Assembly (NCBI GenBank): GCA_025677825.1
Contig: JAIXMO010000037.1
Span: 124,001-188,000 of the forward strand
DNA: 64,000 nucleotides
Source: Helicostylum pulchrum
Taxonomy: Eukaryota; Mucoromycota; Mucoromycetes; Mucorales; Mucoraceae
Direction of reading: 5' to 3'
In this document: one piece after another, positions 12,990 to 25,063 of the stretch
How positions within the stretch are numbered: the stretch's first letter is position 1
Layout: each line of letters starts with the position of its first letter
The notes under the pieces: generated by a model
Told to the model about the DNA's origin: nothing
Databases searched by the model: none
What the model saw: the letters and a program-made list of their open reading frames with translations, nothing else
Made by a program: the position numbers and the translations under genes

Positions 12990-15870
12990 ATCGGGCTATT
13001 GCTTAGTTTTTTATCTAGTAGTTCCATAATGGGTATTGGACCTTCTGTCTGTGGCTTAATCAGTGTCTCAACTGTGTCTCGGATAAATATCCATTGATAA
13101 CTATTTTTTTGTGTTAAGCGGATGTGTTTGTATTAAGGATTTTACTTACATTTGAAATGCGTCTAATTCAAGGGTACACAACAGGTCCAAAAATTTACAT
13201 CCAGCCAACGCTATTTGTGCTTCTTCAGGTCGATCTTGAAAGTCGTTGTAAACGAACGAATTAAATATTCTCATCTAAACATTTGATTTGTTATTTGTTT
13301 TTTTTAAAAAAAAAGGGGGGGGGGTTACTACAAGCATAAAACACTTACGAGTTCAGTGATGAGGACAGGCCAAAAGTTCATGAGATGCTTTTGAGAGAAG
13401 CGCATTAAAATCACACGTAAACACAGGTAAATTTCTGTATGCACCATTTCTCCGTGATCTAATTTTAACAACTCGACAATTTTTTCCTGAATCACAGGCA
13501 GTTGCGGCACGTATTGGTCCACCGTCCCCGCATACAAAACAAACGAAAGCCGACGGAGGTTCAGCGAGCGGTTCAGGGACTCTTGGTCTTTATTGGAGAA
13601 GAACGTAGTCGACGGTGATGTCATGACCCGCGCAATCAGTTCAATCATTCTTTCCTTTTCAATAGAGAACGCGGTCCCAATCACCTTGATCCATTTCTTG
13701 CCCGTGCTCGGTGGCATGTAAAAGAACCGGTTGTCCGTGAACACTTCCCAGATCTCTTTACGCCATGTCCTGTACGTAAATGGCATACTAGCCATCTCAC
13801 ACAGTTGGTCCAATATAATTGGATTTTTGCTATATTTTTTTTAAAAAAAAACAAGTTTAGTTTTCTATGTGTGTACACAGATGCATTTGTTTATATTAAA
13901 GAGTTGTGCTTACATTTTGGATTTTAAAGATGGTCCAATCACATAATAGACTAAATTATTTAATAAAGAGTTGATTTTATCATTATCACCCACCAGCTGT
14001 CTTAACCGAGGAATGACTTGACTTGCCAAGTACTGGTTCACTTGCTGGATCATGCTCTCCTCTCTCGACTTCCAGCTCGCCTTCTTTTCCATGTCCGATA
14101 CGTTACTGATCGATACGTTTCGGCTATCACTACTCATCAGGTTATTTAAGCTCGTGTTATTTGACGCCTCGGACGAGTCCACAGTATGGATAGAAGACGT
14201 ATCGTCGTTGGCGCCGTTTTCATCGTACAGCGCCGTGGTTCGACTTCGCATCCATAGACTTTGGTCAAATGATTTACCAGCAATCAAAATACAGTAATCA
14301 ATACAGCGTTGGTAGAGGTCTTGCGCGTCCTTGCGGATACGCCGGTCTTGCTCGTACCCGGCGGATTTCGTCAGCGTCTCAAGTGAGACGGTCAGGAAGC
14401 GCATAAGGCCAGGTAAGAACATCTTATACGTGTTGGCTTGTGAGAGGTAGTCTTTGGAGAATGAGTGGATAATTGGCCATAACAGTACGATGGATTCGGG
14501 GTTTTTAATGTAGCTGCAGTATATTTCGGCAAATCTTAATATAGAAGTGTCCGTCCTAGAATAAAGAAAATGGTTTTTTTTTTTTAGTAAATCTAAACAA
14601 AAAATGTTAAACGGGAACTTACAGTTTTCCTACTCGCAAGATCTTTCGACGCCTGTTTTGATACGTATTGGGTGTACGTTGTCTTATACTATCTAGCAAC
14701 GTGGAAATAATATGCTGAGGCGTACTTGTCGGTGTACTTGCCAAAACATCCATCGCAATCAACTGATACTGCTCCTGATCCTGCTGGTGCTGCTGTCCAA
14801 ACTCCAACGCGGCCGGATTCTCCATGAAGAAAATCTCTGTGAACCCCTCTACGAAATCCACAGTTGAAAACTTGAACAATTTCTCGAAAATACCCGACAG
14901 TTTTCCTTTGGTTTGATTTGTAGCGTGCGCAAAACTGTTCAAGATGGCGTCTATTTTAGCATCGCCCATAGCGTCCCGTATAGGTTTTTCCCATTGAGGA
15001 GCTCTGAATACGTGCCATACGTTCATCAGGAGATGAAGAATTACAGGCAAGTGGTAAACAATAGCATCCCTGGGCTTTTGTTGGTGGTCCTCGCTGCCTC
15101 CGTAAATGATTTGAGTAAGCCCAATCAAGGCAGAGTTCTCAGGTATACACGGAACCGCAATGTCTTCTGATTTCAGGGCCGTAAACCAATCATCTGTAAT
15201 GGCTCGTTCCGTTAGACAAAACATGACGAGCTTTTCAAGACCCGTTAGCAGTACCAGCAGCTCTGCATTGTTCGAGTAAGTGGAAGAAGATGCGTGCAGC
15301 GGGGTCTCATGGATCATAATATCAATGGTATCGCATCTTGCACTTATTTGGTTACAGATACAGATGAGCATAGGCACAAGAATAAACCGAAATCCGTTCT
15401 TGACATAGGGTAAAGTGGCTAATACAAAATCCACCCAGTGCTGCAGCATCGGTCGGTTTGAAGATACGGTCAATGCATCCGTGACACATTTCACAAATAG
15501 GTCGGTTGAGCTTTGAATTAATTGGATCGCTTCGTTTAGGCTGGTGAAAGATGAAATACTATCTACCGACGAGCTGTGGTGGTGACCCTTTTCTGATTGC
15601 GCACTAGCGCATGTGATGGCAAGTGAAGCGTGGAGCAAGTGAAGTAACTTTTGTTGCAAGTCCAGGTTCTTGGTCCAGATACAGAACAAGAGTTTGTGAA
15701 TGACAGCGGTTTGGATTTGTTGTACTAGTTTCATATTGACGTAATCAAGTTTGGAAATTATCAAGTACAGTAAATCAGATGCATGGAGTTGGATACTGCG
15801 AACGGGCTTTGTTAATGATTTGGAAAGTTTTTCTGTAGGTTCCGTTTCCAAGAATCTAAATATAGAATTA

Positions 15871-15913
<43 letters not shown>

Positions 15914-18284
15914 TGTATTGTGTTTGTTTTACCTGACTGAAGTAGAAACTAAAAGATCCAGGAACGAGATAGACTTTGTCATGTCAAGACCTAAAGCTGC
16001 TTGAGCTACTTTTGAAACTGAACCATCAGGATCTACCACATGACTCTTACATGTCTTCAGCACATTCAGCCCACCAAATGTAATCAATGTGATTAACGTA
16101 GTAAACATATACTCAATCACACCCGTATCAAATGGCCGCAAGTAAACAAAGTAAGGAATATCAGTTACTTTCTCTTGCTTTTTCAAGAATGTCTGTTGCT
16201 TCCAGTCTATTTTGTACGTTGCGGTACTACGCATAATGTGTTTATCGAGCATCGCCATCATAAAGGGTTCCAGCAGGCGAACATAGCTTTTAAGATGGCA
16301 CCTGATCCATGTCTCCCCTGCACGCCTATCCAGCGGTGAGTTACCCTCTCGTAACAAATCGAGCATCAAGAACATCGGTCTCGAAAACACCACACTCGCT
16401 TGCGGTATGTTCTCTGAAAGTTCCCATACAATACCAAACTTTTCATAACTGTTTAACCGTTCCGTATCGCCGTCGTCGTCTTCTCCTTGATGGTGAATCA
16501 GGTAGTTGGAGACAATGGTCTCGATTTGGTAAGGTAGTGAAGACTCTGTCAATAGCCATATTAATTCCACAGTACGCATATGCAGCAGTTGCATCGAAGG
16601 AGATAAGAATCCCCATAATCGGTCTAAAATACTCTTGACTTGTGTCGTGTTCTTTAAAACCGAAGGCTGTACAAACCGTTTACGTTGGACCAGTGTAGTT
16701 AAAGTAGATAGACCAGCATCTACGACACCAAAGACGTTCACTTGTTGGCAGCATTTTAACAAGACGGAGGTGAGTTGATCTTTACGGTTTAGAACTAAGG
16801 TACGGTCGGCGTGATTGGCAATAGATGTGATGGCGGTGCATGCACCAAGTAAAACACGTTCCAGATGGTGCTCAATGTGCTTTAACCGTTTACCTTCCAC
16901 ACCTACATCGACACCATGAACCAAGTTTTCTGGAAGGACAATGTAACTGTTGGTGAAATCGATCAGGAAATCCGTCAGATTATCAGCTACTTCTTTCACA
17001 AAGACTTGACCACGCAAGGGTTCAAATTCAGGGTCGCGTTGTTGGTGGGGTAACGAAGAAGAAGAAGGCTGGTTCTTTTTGATATGTGTGGAAGAGGATA
17101 AGTCGCCTCCTTCTACATTATCTAAATTCTCTGCTTCTTCTTCTTCTTTTAATTCATCTAGTAGCCCGGGTTGTGCGTGGTGCCCGTGCGATGATAATCC
17201 GTAAAAATCTCGAGCATAATCTAATACATCTGTATCCGCTGTAAATTTCTTTTTGGATTTACTACTGGGGTTTTCCGCCTCGGTGGTGGTAGGTGAAGAA
17301 GAAGAACGGTCGAGAAAGACAGATTCAGGTAATTGTTGCAGTAAGAGCAGGATTAAAGAAATACACTGACTCACCTGCGGTAATATTTCAATAAACGATG
17401 GGCTCTTTAAAGCAAGTTTTAGTTTCTTTGAAAGGGCCGCCAAAATCAGCGGGAAATGAACAACCTTAATCTCTTCGTCTGTAAGCGTAAATGATTGAAA
17501 GGTGAATTCGACTAATTTCATACTGGATAAATTCTTTTCGATATCGGGTTTCTTGGAAGCTGGGAAGCAAGTATCAATCATGTCGAATAATTTTAAACAA
17601 ATCAAGTAAGGTTCCATCATATCCATCCACATATTGGCCGTCTGCATTAGTTCGGGATTGGATTTGATACGTAAGCTTGTTAATGAATCAATGAAAATGT
17701 TATTTACAATAGGCTGTCCTATTTCCCATTTATCCATAAGCGAAATTAGTATCTTGTATGGACGTTGTTGTACGGCGGGTTCTGTTTGCTGTTCCGCTAA
17801 CATGCCTCTCATGGCCCGTGTCGCTGGTTTCTCGGCAAACGTTAGAAAGTAGGTGAGTTGCGATTGAGACGAGGTTTCGGTACCTAATAACCAAGCGTAT
17901 AATCTTCTGTTTAACGACATGTCCTTTCTCAGCACAATACCTAACGCGGCTCGCATCAAGATGACAAGGTCGTCGTTGGGGATCATACGGCTTTTGAGCA
18001 TGAAATTTTGCACGAGTAGTTCGAGGATACTACGCTGTACGAGTAGTTGTTGGTCGCTAAGGGTGCTGGCGAATGCTCGGATCATCAATGTTAAATTCTC
18101 TTTACCTCCAATAACTACGGCGACTGCCTCTCGATCGCATATTTTGGGAAGTTTACGTAACAGGTAGTTGAGTGCTGGTGATCGAAGACTGGGGTTGCTG
18201 ATCATCACTAACCACATGCATGAATAAAAAAATGGTAATTCGATTGTTTCGGATAAATTTTCAAGTAGATTTACAACCTATTTC

Positions 18285-18315
<31 letters not shown>

Positions 18316-19320
18316 GTTAATTACATCCCTCTCTTGCTCACTAGGTTTTGTTTTACTTTACTTTATCAAAATATTCACTGCCTTCTTCTTCTAATGCTGG
18401 TAATAATGCAATAATAAATCCTCGCATTGCAGGTCGAAGTCTACCGCGTAATGGAAAATAATAGGTTTCGAATAAGTTGATTAATTGTGGCTATAAAAAA
18501 AAGGAGGAGGAAGTTTTAGTTCATCATTTATTTTATTTTTGAAAAAAGGAGGTGAGGGTTCTTTTTACCTTGACATGTGTAGCAGCGTATTGTACAAAAG
18601 GGAATAATCCAGTAGACCATAATGCTAAATCCTCTGCTAATTGATCTGGCTATTGAAAAATGTGTCAATACATACGCTTCCTTTAATTCAATTTTTTTTT
18701 TTACTTACGCCAATTGTTTTTAAAATAAAAGCATAAACCTCAAGAGTTTTTTGGTGAACACCAGCGGGGAAACCTGGATTTAAACATTGGGCTAATCTCT
18801 TGGCAACCAACTGCTTACGAGGTATAACGGGAAATTGAGGGTATGCTTGAAAAGACTAATAATTTTTTTTTCCAGGTGAGTATATACGAAGAGAGAGAGA
18901 AAGAGAGAAATGATATATTTACTTTTAATAGTCTACCGAGAAAAGAAATAATATCTGCCCATTCATTCACGGCATCAAAGGATTGTAGATTTTTTTCTAC
19001 AAGTAGAACGTATTTACGAAACCTTGAGTCGTGTTGAAAAGCTAGTTGCAGAAAAAAGGTTTTTTTTTAGTTTTTGTGGTTAGATGACTTTGGAGGAAGT
19101 GGAGCTTTTTTTTTTTTACCTGCTTCTCTTAATAATTGAGGACCTAAATAATAGTCAGCATTTGAGGAAGAGTTTAACTTTTTTATTGCTTACTTGATAT
19201 TTCTGGAGACTCCATTATTTCACTACCAGATTCAGAATGAGTATCACTACTTTGATTACGACTAGATATTTTTTTTAATAGTTTTTGTGGAATTGATAGT
19301 AAGTTATCATTATCTCCCAT
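12677..19320 (-). CDS. DOP1: Dop1/Dopey endosome-Golgi trafficking protein
   Basis: Thirteen exons (minus): 19194-19320, 19120-19143, 18923-19041, 18709-18855, 18569-18649, 18362-18490, 15933-18277, 14623-15855, 13914-14555, 13349-13829, 13150-13274, 12989-13100, 12677-12916; 1934 aa, in the family range. The Dopey N-terminal domain is clear: SRFRKYVLLVEKNLQSF, AVNEWADIISFLGRLLK, then FFYSCMWLVMISNPS and DMSLNRRLYAWLLG. The remainder is helical-repeat-like and ends with the conserved Dopey C-terminal region. Dop1 acts with Mon2 and the flippase Neo1 at Golgi and endosomes. Small exons crowd both ends while two large ones carry the middle. The intron at 15856-15932 contains an uninterrupted T run of about 40 bp (A in the transcript). 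Confidence 0.93.
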
Positions 19321-20434
19321 TAAAATATATAAAGGGTTATACGTTTTTTTTTTCTCTTTTTTTTAACTTCTTGTATAGAAAGGAGAGAAGGCAGAAAAAA
19401 AATAAAGGACTTTTTTCCTGTCCTGAATAAACAAGATACTCCGCTTCTCACGTGTGTACAAAGTGCTTTGAAAAAAGGAAAACTACCAGCATAGTGTTGT
19501 AGCAACAAAATCAGTAAGGACAACCCTTCTAATAGGTTTTGCATTGGAAGTTTTATTATTAGGGAGGATTAAAGTTTTAAGCTCTCTCAAAGACGTGATA
19601 TCTGGTAGCAGCAGAAAAAAAAGAAATTTCTGTTCTGGAGGTGTACAAAGGTATTCAAAGAATTAGGTACCAGGCGTTGGCAACATACTCTTATATAGTA
19701 ATTGCTAGTAATCTACGGTAGGTAGAGAACACACATAAATATGTTTCTTTTAATTAGTTGGGGTTCTGTCACGTAAGGAACTTGTATTACCTTTCGAAAA
19801 GCTTAAACGTGTGGGGGGCATTTTTTTAAGCTCAAAGTACAACCTATTATTATTCGAAAAAAAGGCAAGCTGTATTTTTTGTTTTATTTATTTATGGACC
19901 GTAACAATAGCATATCTTTATGCAGATACTATATTTGATTTCATTTTTGATAAAGTATCTGATCAAGGAATCTGGCGCTACACGATCTTGAACCCGCCAA
20001 ATTTCATCCGATTTCCGTAGCTAAACTGGAAGCTGATACAATCGTTACAAAGAACCCTACGTTGATTGACGCTACGTTTTGTAGTCATAATGCGCGTCTA
20101 TAATATTCTATCATATCGTCTTTATTTTGAAATCTAGCCGCTAGCTATTTCAAAGCACATTCTTATTTTCAAATACTATTTTGATTTAAGTAAAATCTCT
20201 CTATGCACCTGGAATACCAATATCCAATAATATTCCAGTACCACTTTCACTTTACCATTATACAGGAAAGTGTAGCCAAGACTCATAAATACAATATCAT
20301 GTTAATACAGTTATTAACTACGTTATCTTTATATTTCAAAAATATTACAACATTCCTCAGAGATGTGTGCTGTTTAAAAATTTTAAATCATTTATTTTAC
20401 TATAAAAAAACATATACTAATAACGGTCATATTA

Positions 20435-20607
20435 CTAGTTGACGGTGAACGGACAGGATCTCTTTCTGTTTCTAGTACTGCTAATGATGTCTTTAAATGT
20501 GTCCTCGTTAATTCCCGTATGAATTTTTGATTTCAGATTATTGATATCATTTGATAATTGACAACAATTACGGTACAAATGGTGGATAGGAAGAAGGTCT
20601 TCAAATG
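20435..20607 (-). pseudogene. Small coding-like fragment, unknown
   Basis: An AG acceptor (TATTGCAG) is followed on the minus strand by 57 open codons ending in TAG at 20435-20437. The composition looks protein-like (FEDLLPIHHLYRNCC, SCPFTVN). No upstream exon joins convincingly; the nearest donor would give an intron of only 25 nt. It may be the last exon of a dead gene or chance. Confidence 0.2.
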
Positions 20608-20939
20608 CTGCAATATAAGACCGAAGTCTTACGTTTCATCTCTTGGCATATTTATGGCACATATTTCGATCATTACATAAAGTCCGTAATCAAGTAAGCA
20701 CGTAAAATAAACGGTAACAGTTAAGCCCACAACAAAGCAAGTTTAGTAAAATAAAAAAAAGTCCAGAAATCAGCTTTAGCAACAACCTACCGACATCTTT
20801 GAGTATATATACCATATGATTTTACAAAACTATTAAATAAATCTTATCTTGCTTTTACCTTACACATTATATTCTATGTTTCAGTTTCTTACTTATACTT
20901 GTAAAAATCCTTGAATTATACCCCTCTTACCATATAATT

Positions 20940-21080
20940 CTCTTTCTTAGTTGAACAACTATAAACCTGATGCTCACTTTCAATTTATTAAACTTATAAA
21001 ATAATATCTTTTATTGTATACCTTACTTCTATCTATCTTTACAAATAACTAACACTCCATTTGTAACAGTGTCAAGGTTA
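20940..21080 (+). repeat. Divergent LTR-family fragment
   Basis: Contains a degenerate copy of the LTR core (ACCTGATGCTCACTTT near 20966-20980) in the same orientation as the copy at ~21420-21655. It most resembles the subtype at ~29640, where CTGGTGCTCACT is paired with ACAACTCAAAACC. A TGTAACA-like string occurs at 21062-21068. Confidence 0.45.
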
Positions 21081-21419
21081 TTTTAATAAATGAGACTTAT
21101 AGTTATAAATGTATAGTAATAAAAAGGCGGTCTTTTATTGAGTCTACATTTCAAAGTAGTACACAACAGTGCCACAAGTGAAAGATTTAATTTTATTAAG
21201 AGAATAGTGCAGGCGGTTCATTTTACCATTGTTGTATTCTCGACGAACAGGGGGAGGAGTACTAAAAAAAGTGTATCTAGCTTTTAAGAAGCTACAGACT
21301 AAGATATTGTTACACGAAGAACCAAATTTGAAAATAATTGTGGATCAAGAAGACTTGATCTAAAAAATATAAAATTATCAAGCCTGAAGCTCTTGTCAAA
21401 ATAATAACCAAAAACTAAA

Positions 21420-22143
21420 AAAAACATAAAAACATATAAATACCACCTTCTTTTTGATAATAAAAATGTAATTCACTTTTTGTAAACAATTTAATCTTAT
21501 ACTTCTCTTAACTTATAAAAGACCTTTAAATTAGCTCTTTTATTTTACCTTTACTTTATCTCTCAAGTCGTTCTACTTATAAAACAGGAACTGGTGCTCA
21601 CTTTTCTTACTATTACCTTATTATTCTTTACCAAACTATCTATTGATTAAGTGAAAGGTTGATGGATGAAAACGTCCATGAGTGAGGAAAGAGTATTGTT
21701 AGAATTTGGTATGTGGTAGAGAAATAAAATAAAAGATAAAAGGTAATAGTAAGTTTTAAGTGAGCATCAGTTCCTGTTTTATAAGTAGAACAACTTAGGT
21801 AAATAAGTAAACAAAGAGTTTTGGTAAAAAGGTACAATGGAAAGTAAGATCCAAGGGAATTCAGGAACAAAATTAAATATAAAGTAAAGGTAAAATAAAA
21901 GAGCTAATTTAAAGGTCTTTTATAAGTTAAGAGAAGTATAAGATAAAGTTGTTTACAAAATGTGAATTGATTTTTATTAGAGTATGATTTTTTGATGGTT
22001 ATTTATATTATTTTAGATTATTACAAAAAAGGTATTATTTTTAAGTTAAAGTTTAAAAGACAATCCTTGTTAAAGAGGATCCTCTTCAACGAGCATCCTT
22101 CTTGGATTTGTGACACCACAAAATTGTAAGTCACGATGTAACA
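21420..22143. repeat. Inverted pair of Ty3/gypsy-like LTR copies
   Basis: Two copies of the same LTR-like repeat face each other. The left copy (~21420-21655) reads on +, the right (~21690-22143) on minus. Both hold the core with a TATA box (CTTATAAAACAGGAACT) and the adjacent AAAAGACCTTTAAATTAGCT block. The left copy lacks the ~65-bp segment holding GAATTCCCTTGGATC that the right copy retains. The right copy ends in TGTAACA at 22137-22143, matching other copies near 31062 and 36956. Confidence 0.7.
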
Positions 22144-22227
22144 GTATCTACGACAGTGCCACAAATGTTTAAGGAAAGGACACAAAAACTACATACACTT
22201 TACCAAAAAATAAAATGTAAAAAGAAA

Positions 22228-22301
22228 CGCTCCCGGGTGGGCTTGAACCACCAACCTCCTGATTAACAGTCAGACGCGCTAGCCAATTGCGCCACGGAAG
22301 C
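22228..22301 (-). tRNA. tRNA-Asn (GTT)
   Basis: 74-nt cloverleaf on the minus strand with no intron. The acceptor stem pairs GCTTCCG with CGGGAGC (one G-T pair); discriminator base G. The anticodon loop CTGTTAA gives GTT. The D arm (GCGCAATTGGCTAGCGC) and T arm (GGTTCAAGCC) are intact. A T5 pol III terminator follows (AAAAA on + at 22219-22223). Two CACGTG sites lie 84-111 bp upstream. Confidence 0.96.
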
Positions 22302-22384
22302 TGATATATTTTTAAATTTTTAATATTATATATATTTAAAAAATTAAAAAATTAAAAATTTAAAAAATTAAAAAATTAAAATTT

Positions 22385-22412
22385 CACGTGATATGCACGC
22401 AATTATCACGTG
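22385..22412. promoter_or_regulatory. Paired CACGTG sites upstream of tRNA-Asn
   Basis: Two CACGTG palindromes at 22385-22390 and 22407-22412, spaced 22 bp start to start, lie ~85-110 bp upstream of the minus-strand tRNA-Asn. They match binding sites of class B bHLH or Cbf1-type proteins. A similar pair precedes tRNA-Arg at 29161-29177. Confidence 0.4.
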
Positions 22413-22604
22413 GAATGGTTATGATTGGATCATATTCTAATTTAGCATAATTGTCAATTATTTTATCTCGATACTTGCGGAGACTCGACGTAAGAACAAT
22501 TGATTCTTGTTTTGTAGTGTCGCATTTTATACAACTGACATATGTAACTCATCAGCATGTCTGTTAAACTGGCTTTTGAATAAAAACTTAGGATCAGGAT
22601 TCAG

Positions 22605-23155
22605 GCGCGCCTGTTCTGTTCAATAGGCTATCGAATAAAAATTATATCAATTTAGGGCGATAGGAATCGATAGGAATAGGAATCAGGCGGGCCTATATGA
22701 AAACTGGCGGGGCTGTTCGGTTCGATAGGCTACCGAATAAAACAGGAACTGATAAAGCAATAGGCAATATACCTCGAAAATAGGCATTCACCCTGAGCAG
22801 GTAATTTTCCAATAAGATATTATAATTTTTTAACTAAAACGTATATTATTCAGTAAAAAACACTATATGAAATATTCTAATCAAACCGCAACTTTAGTCG
22901 GAATTCAATGCATTTGGTAACGTTATTTTCGAAATATAACTTTTTTTTTGTATGACAGGCTTCAATTTTAAGGTGTATTACCTATTGCTTTATCAATTTC
23001 TATTTTAATCGATAGCCTATCGAACCGAACAGGCTTGCCTGTTTTCATATAGGCCCGCCTGATTCCTATTCCTATCGATTCCTATCGCCCTAAATTGATA
23101 TAATTTTTATTCGATAGCCTATTGAACAGAACAAGCACGCCTGTTTTCATATATT
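22605..23155. mobile_element. Foldback/MITE-like element with ~160-bp inverted arms
   Basis: The left arm (~22605-22775) and right arm (~22980-23155) are reverse complements with only scattered mismatches. Examples are AGGGCGATAGGAATCGATAG on the left against CTATCGATTCCTATCGCCCT on the right. Each arm holds two diverged direct copies of a ~40-bp unit (CGATAGCCTATCGAACCG and kin), followed by CCTGTTTTCATAT. The ~205-bp centre has no open reading frame. The structure fits a non-autonomous foldback DNA transposon. It ends ~135 bp before the HAD gene, so it may contribute to that promoter. Confidence 0.75.
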
Positions 23156-23291
23156 TATTCAATAGCCGATTGAATGGGTTTGTTAATGAGGTGGACCCAA
23201 TCAGAACTTTAAAGTAAACGAAACACAAAGAACTGTTTCATTTTTTCTTTTAAAAAAAACTCTCTATCTATCTTGATAATAAAAAAAAAAA

Positions 23292-24347
23292 ATGAAAATT
23301 GTTCAAAATATTACAGAAATATTAAGCGAAATAAAATACGATACGATTGCCTGCGATATATACGGTGTTATTCATGACGGTATCAAAGCATACCCATACG
23401 CAAAGTCTACTTTACAACACTTGAAAGCTAATGATGAACATGTCATTCTACTTTCTAATTCCACTCGGCTTCAAGATAAACTGGACGTTAATATGAAGAC
23501 CAAGTTTGATATTGATAATACTTGCTACCAAGAGATCCTTTCAAGTGGAGTACTTACAAAGTTATTCTTAAAAGATATAGCAGAAAGTTTAGAGACGGGT
23601 CAAGTGAAATCGACAGCCTGTCACGCTACCTCTCTACAAAACGGTGTGAGTACACCTATGGAGCCAGACCAATTTGCTAAAAAATACTTGAAAACAGGCA
23701 AGTTCTTTTTAGCTGGTGACCCTGACTGGCAAGAACCACTTTATTTACCTCTATCACCTACTATCACTCGAGTTCATAACTGGGACGAAATTGAGTTTGT
23801 ATTATTAGGGTCAATTCGTGGATTATACCCAGAAGAAAAACCAGTAGATCCGTTTAATGAAGAGCAAGTGCGTGCCGATTATTATCCTCTATTAGAAAAA
23901 AGTTTAGAAAACAAGGTTCCTATTATTTGTGCTAATCCTGACGTGTTTGCTCCTAATGGCTTAGACAAAGATGGAAATACAAAGTTACTTATTTGCCCTG
24001 GGTATGTAGGTAAAATGTATGAAGAAATGGGTGGTCAAGTATTATATTTTGGTAAGCCATTTAAAAGTATTTATGATTATTTGATTGAAAACAAGGCGAA
24101 AAGTTCGATCAAGCAAGGTGATCAAGAACCTTCAAAGCGTATTGTTTGTGTTGGTGATAATGTGGCTACAGATATTAAAGGTGCTACTGACGCTGGATTA
24201 GATGTTATTATGATTCTTGGCGGTGTACATTGGGAAGAGTTAAAGGATGCTAAAAATGACGATGAATTAAAATCTCGCGTTAGAAACTTGTGTAAAGAAT
24301 TTGGTAGCCAGGAACCGACTTACCTTATGAAGCTACTCGAGTATTAA
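23292..24347 (+). CDS. HAD-superfamily class IIA hydrolase
   Basis: Intronless 351-aa frame. Motif I is DIYGVIHDG (residues 22-30), with nucleophile Asp22 and the usual second Asp replaced by Tyr24. Motif II is the Ser/Thr-rich LLSNSTR. The late motif GDNVATDIKGATDAGLD (~288-304) supplies the Mg-binding acidic residues. This pattern matches a HAD-IIA subgroup of uncharacterised sugar- or nucleotide-phosphatase-like enzymes found in bacteria and some fungi, in which an aromatic residue occupies the second Asp position. The exact substrate is unknown. Absence of introns contrasts with most neighbours and could reflect bacterial ancestry, though base composition is like the surroundings. Confidence 0.8.
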   Translation: MKIVQNITEILSEIKYDTIACDIYGVIHDGIKAYPYAKSTLQHLKANDEHVILLSNSTRLQDKLDVNMKTKFDIDNTCYQEILSSGVLTKLFLKDIAESLETGQVKSTACHATSLQNGVSTPMEPDQFAKKYLKTGKFFLAGDPDWQEPLYLPLSPTITRVHNWDEIEFVLLGSIRGLYPEEKPVDPFNEEQVRADYYPLLEKSLENKVPIICANPDVFAPNGLDKDGNTKLLICPGYVGKMYEEMGGQVLYFGKPFKSIYDYLIENKAKSSIKQGDQEPSKRIVCVGDNVATDIKGATDAGLDVIMILGGVHWEELKDAKNDDELKSRVRNLCKEFGSQEPTYLMKLLEY

Positions 24348-25063
24348 AGAGGGGATAATTGTACTAAAAAAGGGATATTTTGCTGTAATAATTTGCACCT
24401 GCATACATATTTTTTTCAGTGCAAGTTTTTTTTAAAAAAATAAAAAAATCCCGCGTTAATTGAAAATAGTTTAGATCACCGAGTATTTATAATAAACTTC
24501 GAGTATCTTTTTACGTGTCTACATTGCTAAGAAAATACTCCGTAAATTGATTTATACAAGAAAATAGTTGATTACTTTCAAGTTGGAATAGCTCCACAAA
24601 TGAAAGGTCTTGAAGCAGGATAAATACACCATAATTCGCGGCTACTAGGCAACTAAAAAATGTGTCACCAAGAGGTTATTTTTTTCCCCCGATCAATCTC
24701 TGTTTGAATGTGTGTGTAGGCCGCATTACTCAGCTTAGGATCCGGCAACACGGAACATTTACTTGACAATGTTTATTTTTTATTTTTACAGGAACAAATT
24801 TTGATGAAATAATAAATAGTTTAATAAATGCTAATTCTAATTGTAAAATAGAGGTAGTATCGTATACATGGTTATGTCAGAATGCGCGTTTCTTTTTTTT
24901 TTTTTCTTCTTTTTCAGTTGCATCTGTATCTCACAGTCCCCTAAAAATGGAAGGTTAGATGTATTTTAACATCCGAACCAAGTAAATGAAAAAAAGCGTT
25001 TTTTTATTTTTATTTTACAGCTTTCCCTAATAAAAAAGTAAAAATAAAAAAACAATTAATGTC
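24348..25063. other. Spacer and 5' leader of the cyclin gene
   Basis: Contains the HAD 3' region and the probable cyclin leader. A leader intron is plausible at 24954-25020 (GTTAGA...TTTTACAG). No other gene was recognised. Confidence 0.45.

Larger units (their letters stand above)
19321..22227. other. Intergenic accessory region with LTR remnants
   Basis: 2.9 kb of AT-rich sequence upstream of DOP1. The left ~1.1 kb has no recognisable feature. A coding-like fragment (20435-20607) and LTR-family repeats (from ~20940) are listed separately. Confidence 0.6.
22302..23291. other. Spacer with foldback element, upstream of HAD gene
   Basis: Holds A/T-only sequence next to the tRNA (22305-22382), two CACGTG motifs (22385-22390, 22407-22412), the foldback element at ~22605-23155 and, 90 bp before the HAD start codon, a CCAAT box (GGACCCAATCAGAA, ~23193-23206). 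No gene was seen. Confidence 0.6.
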
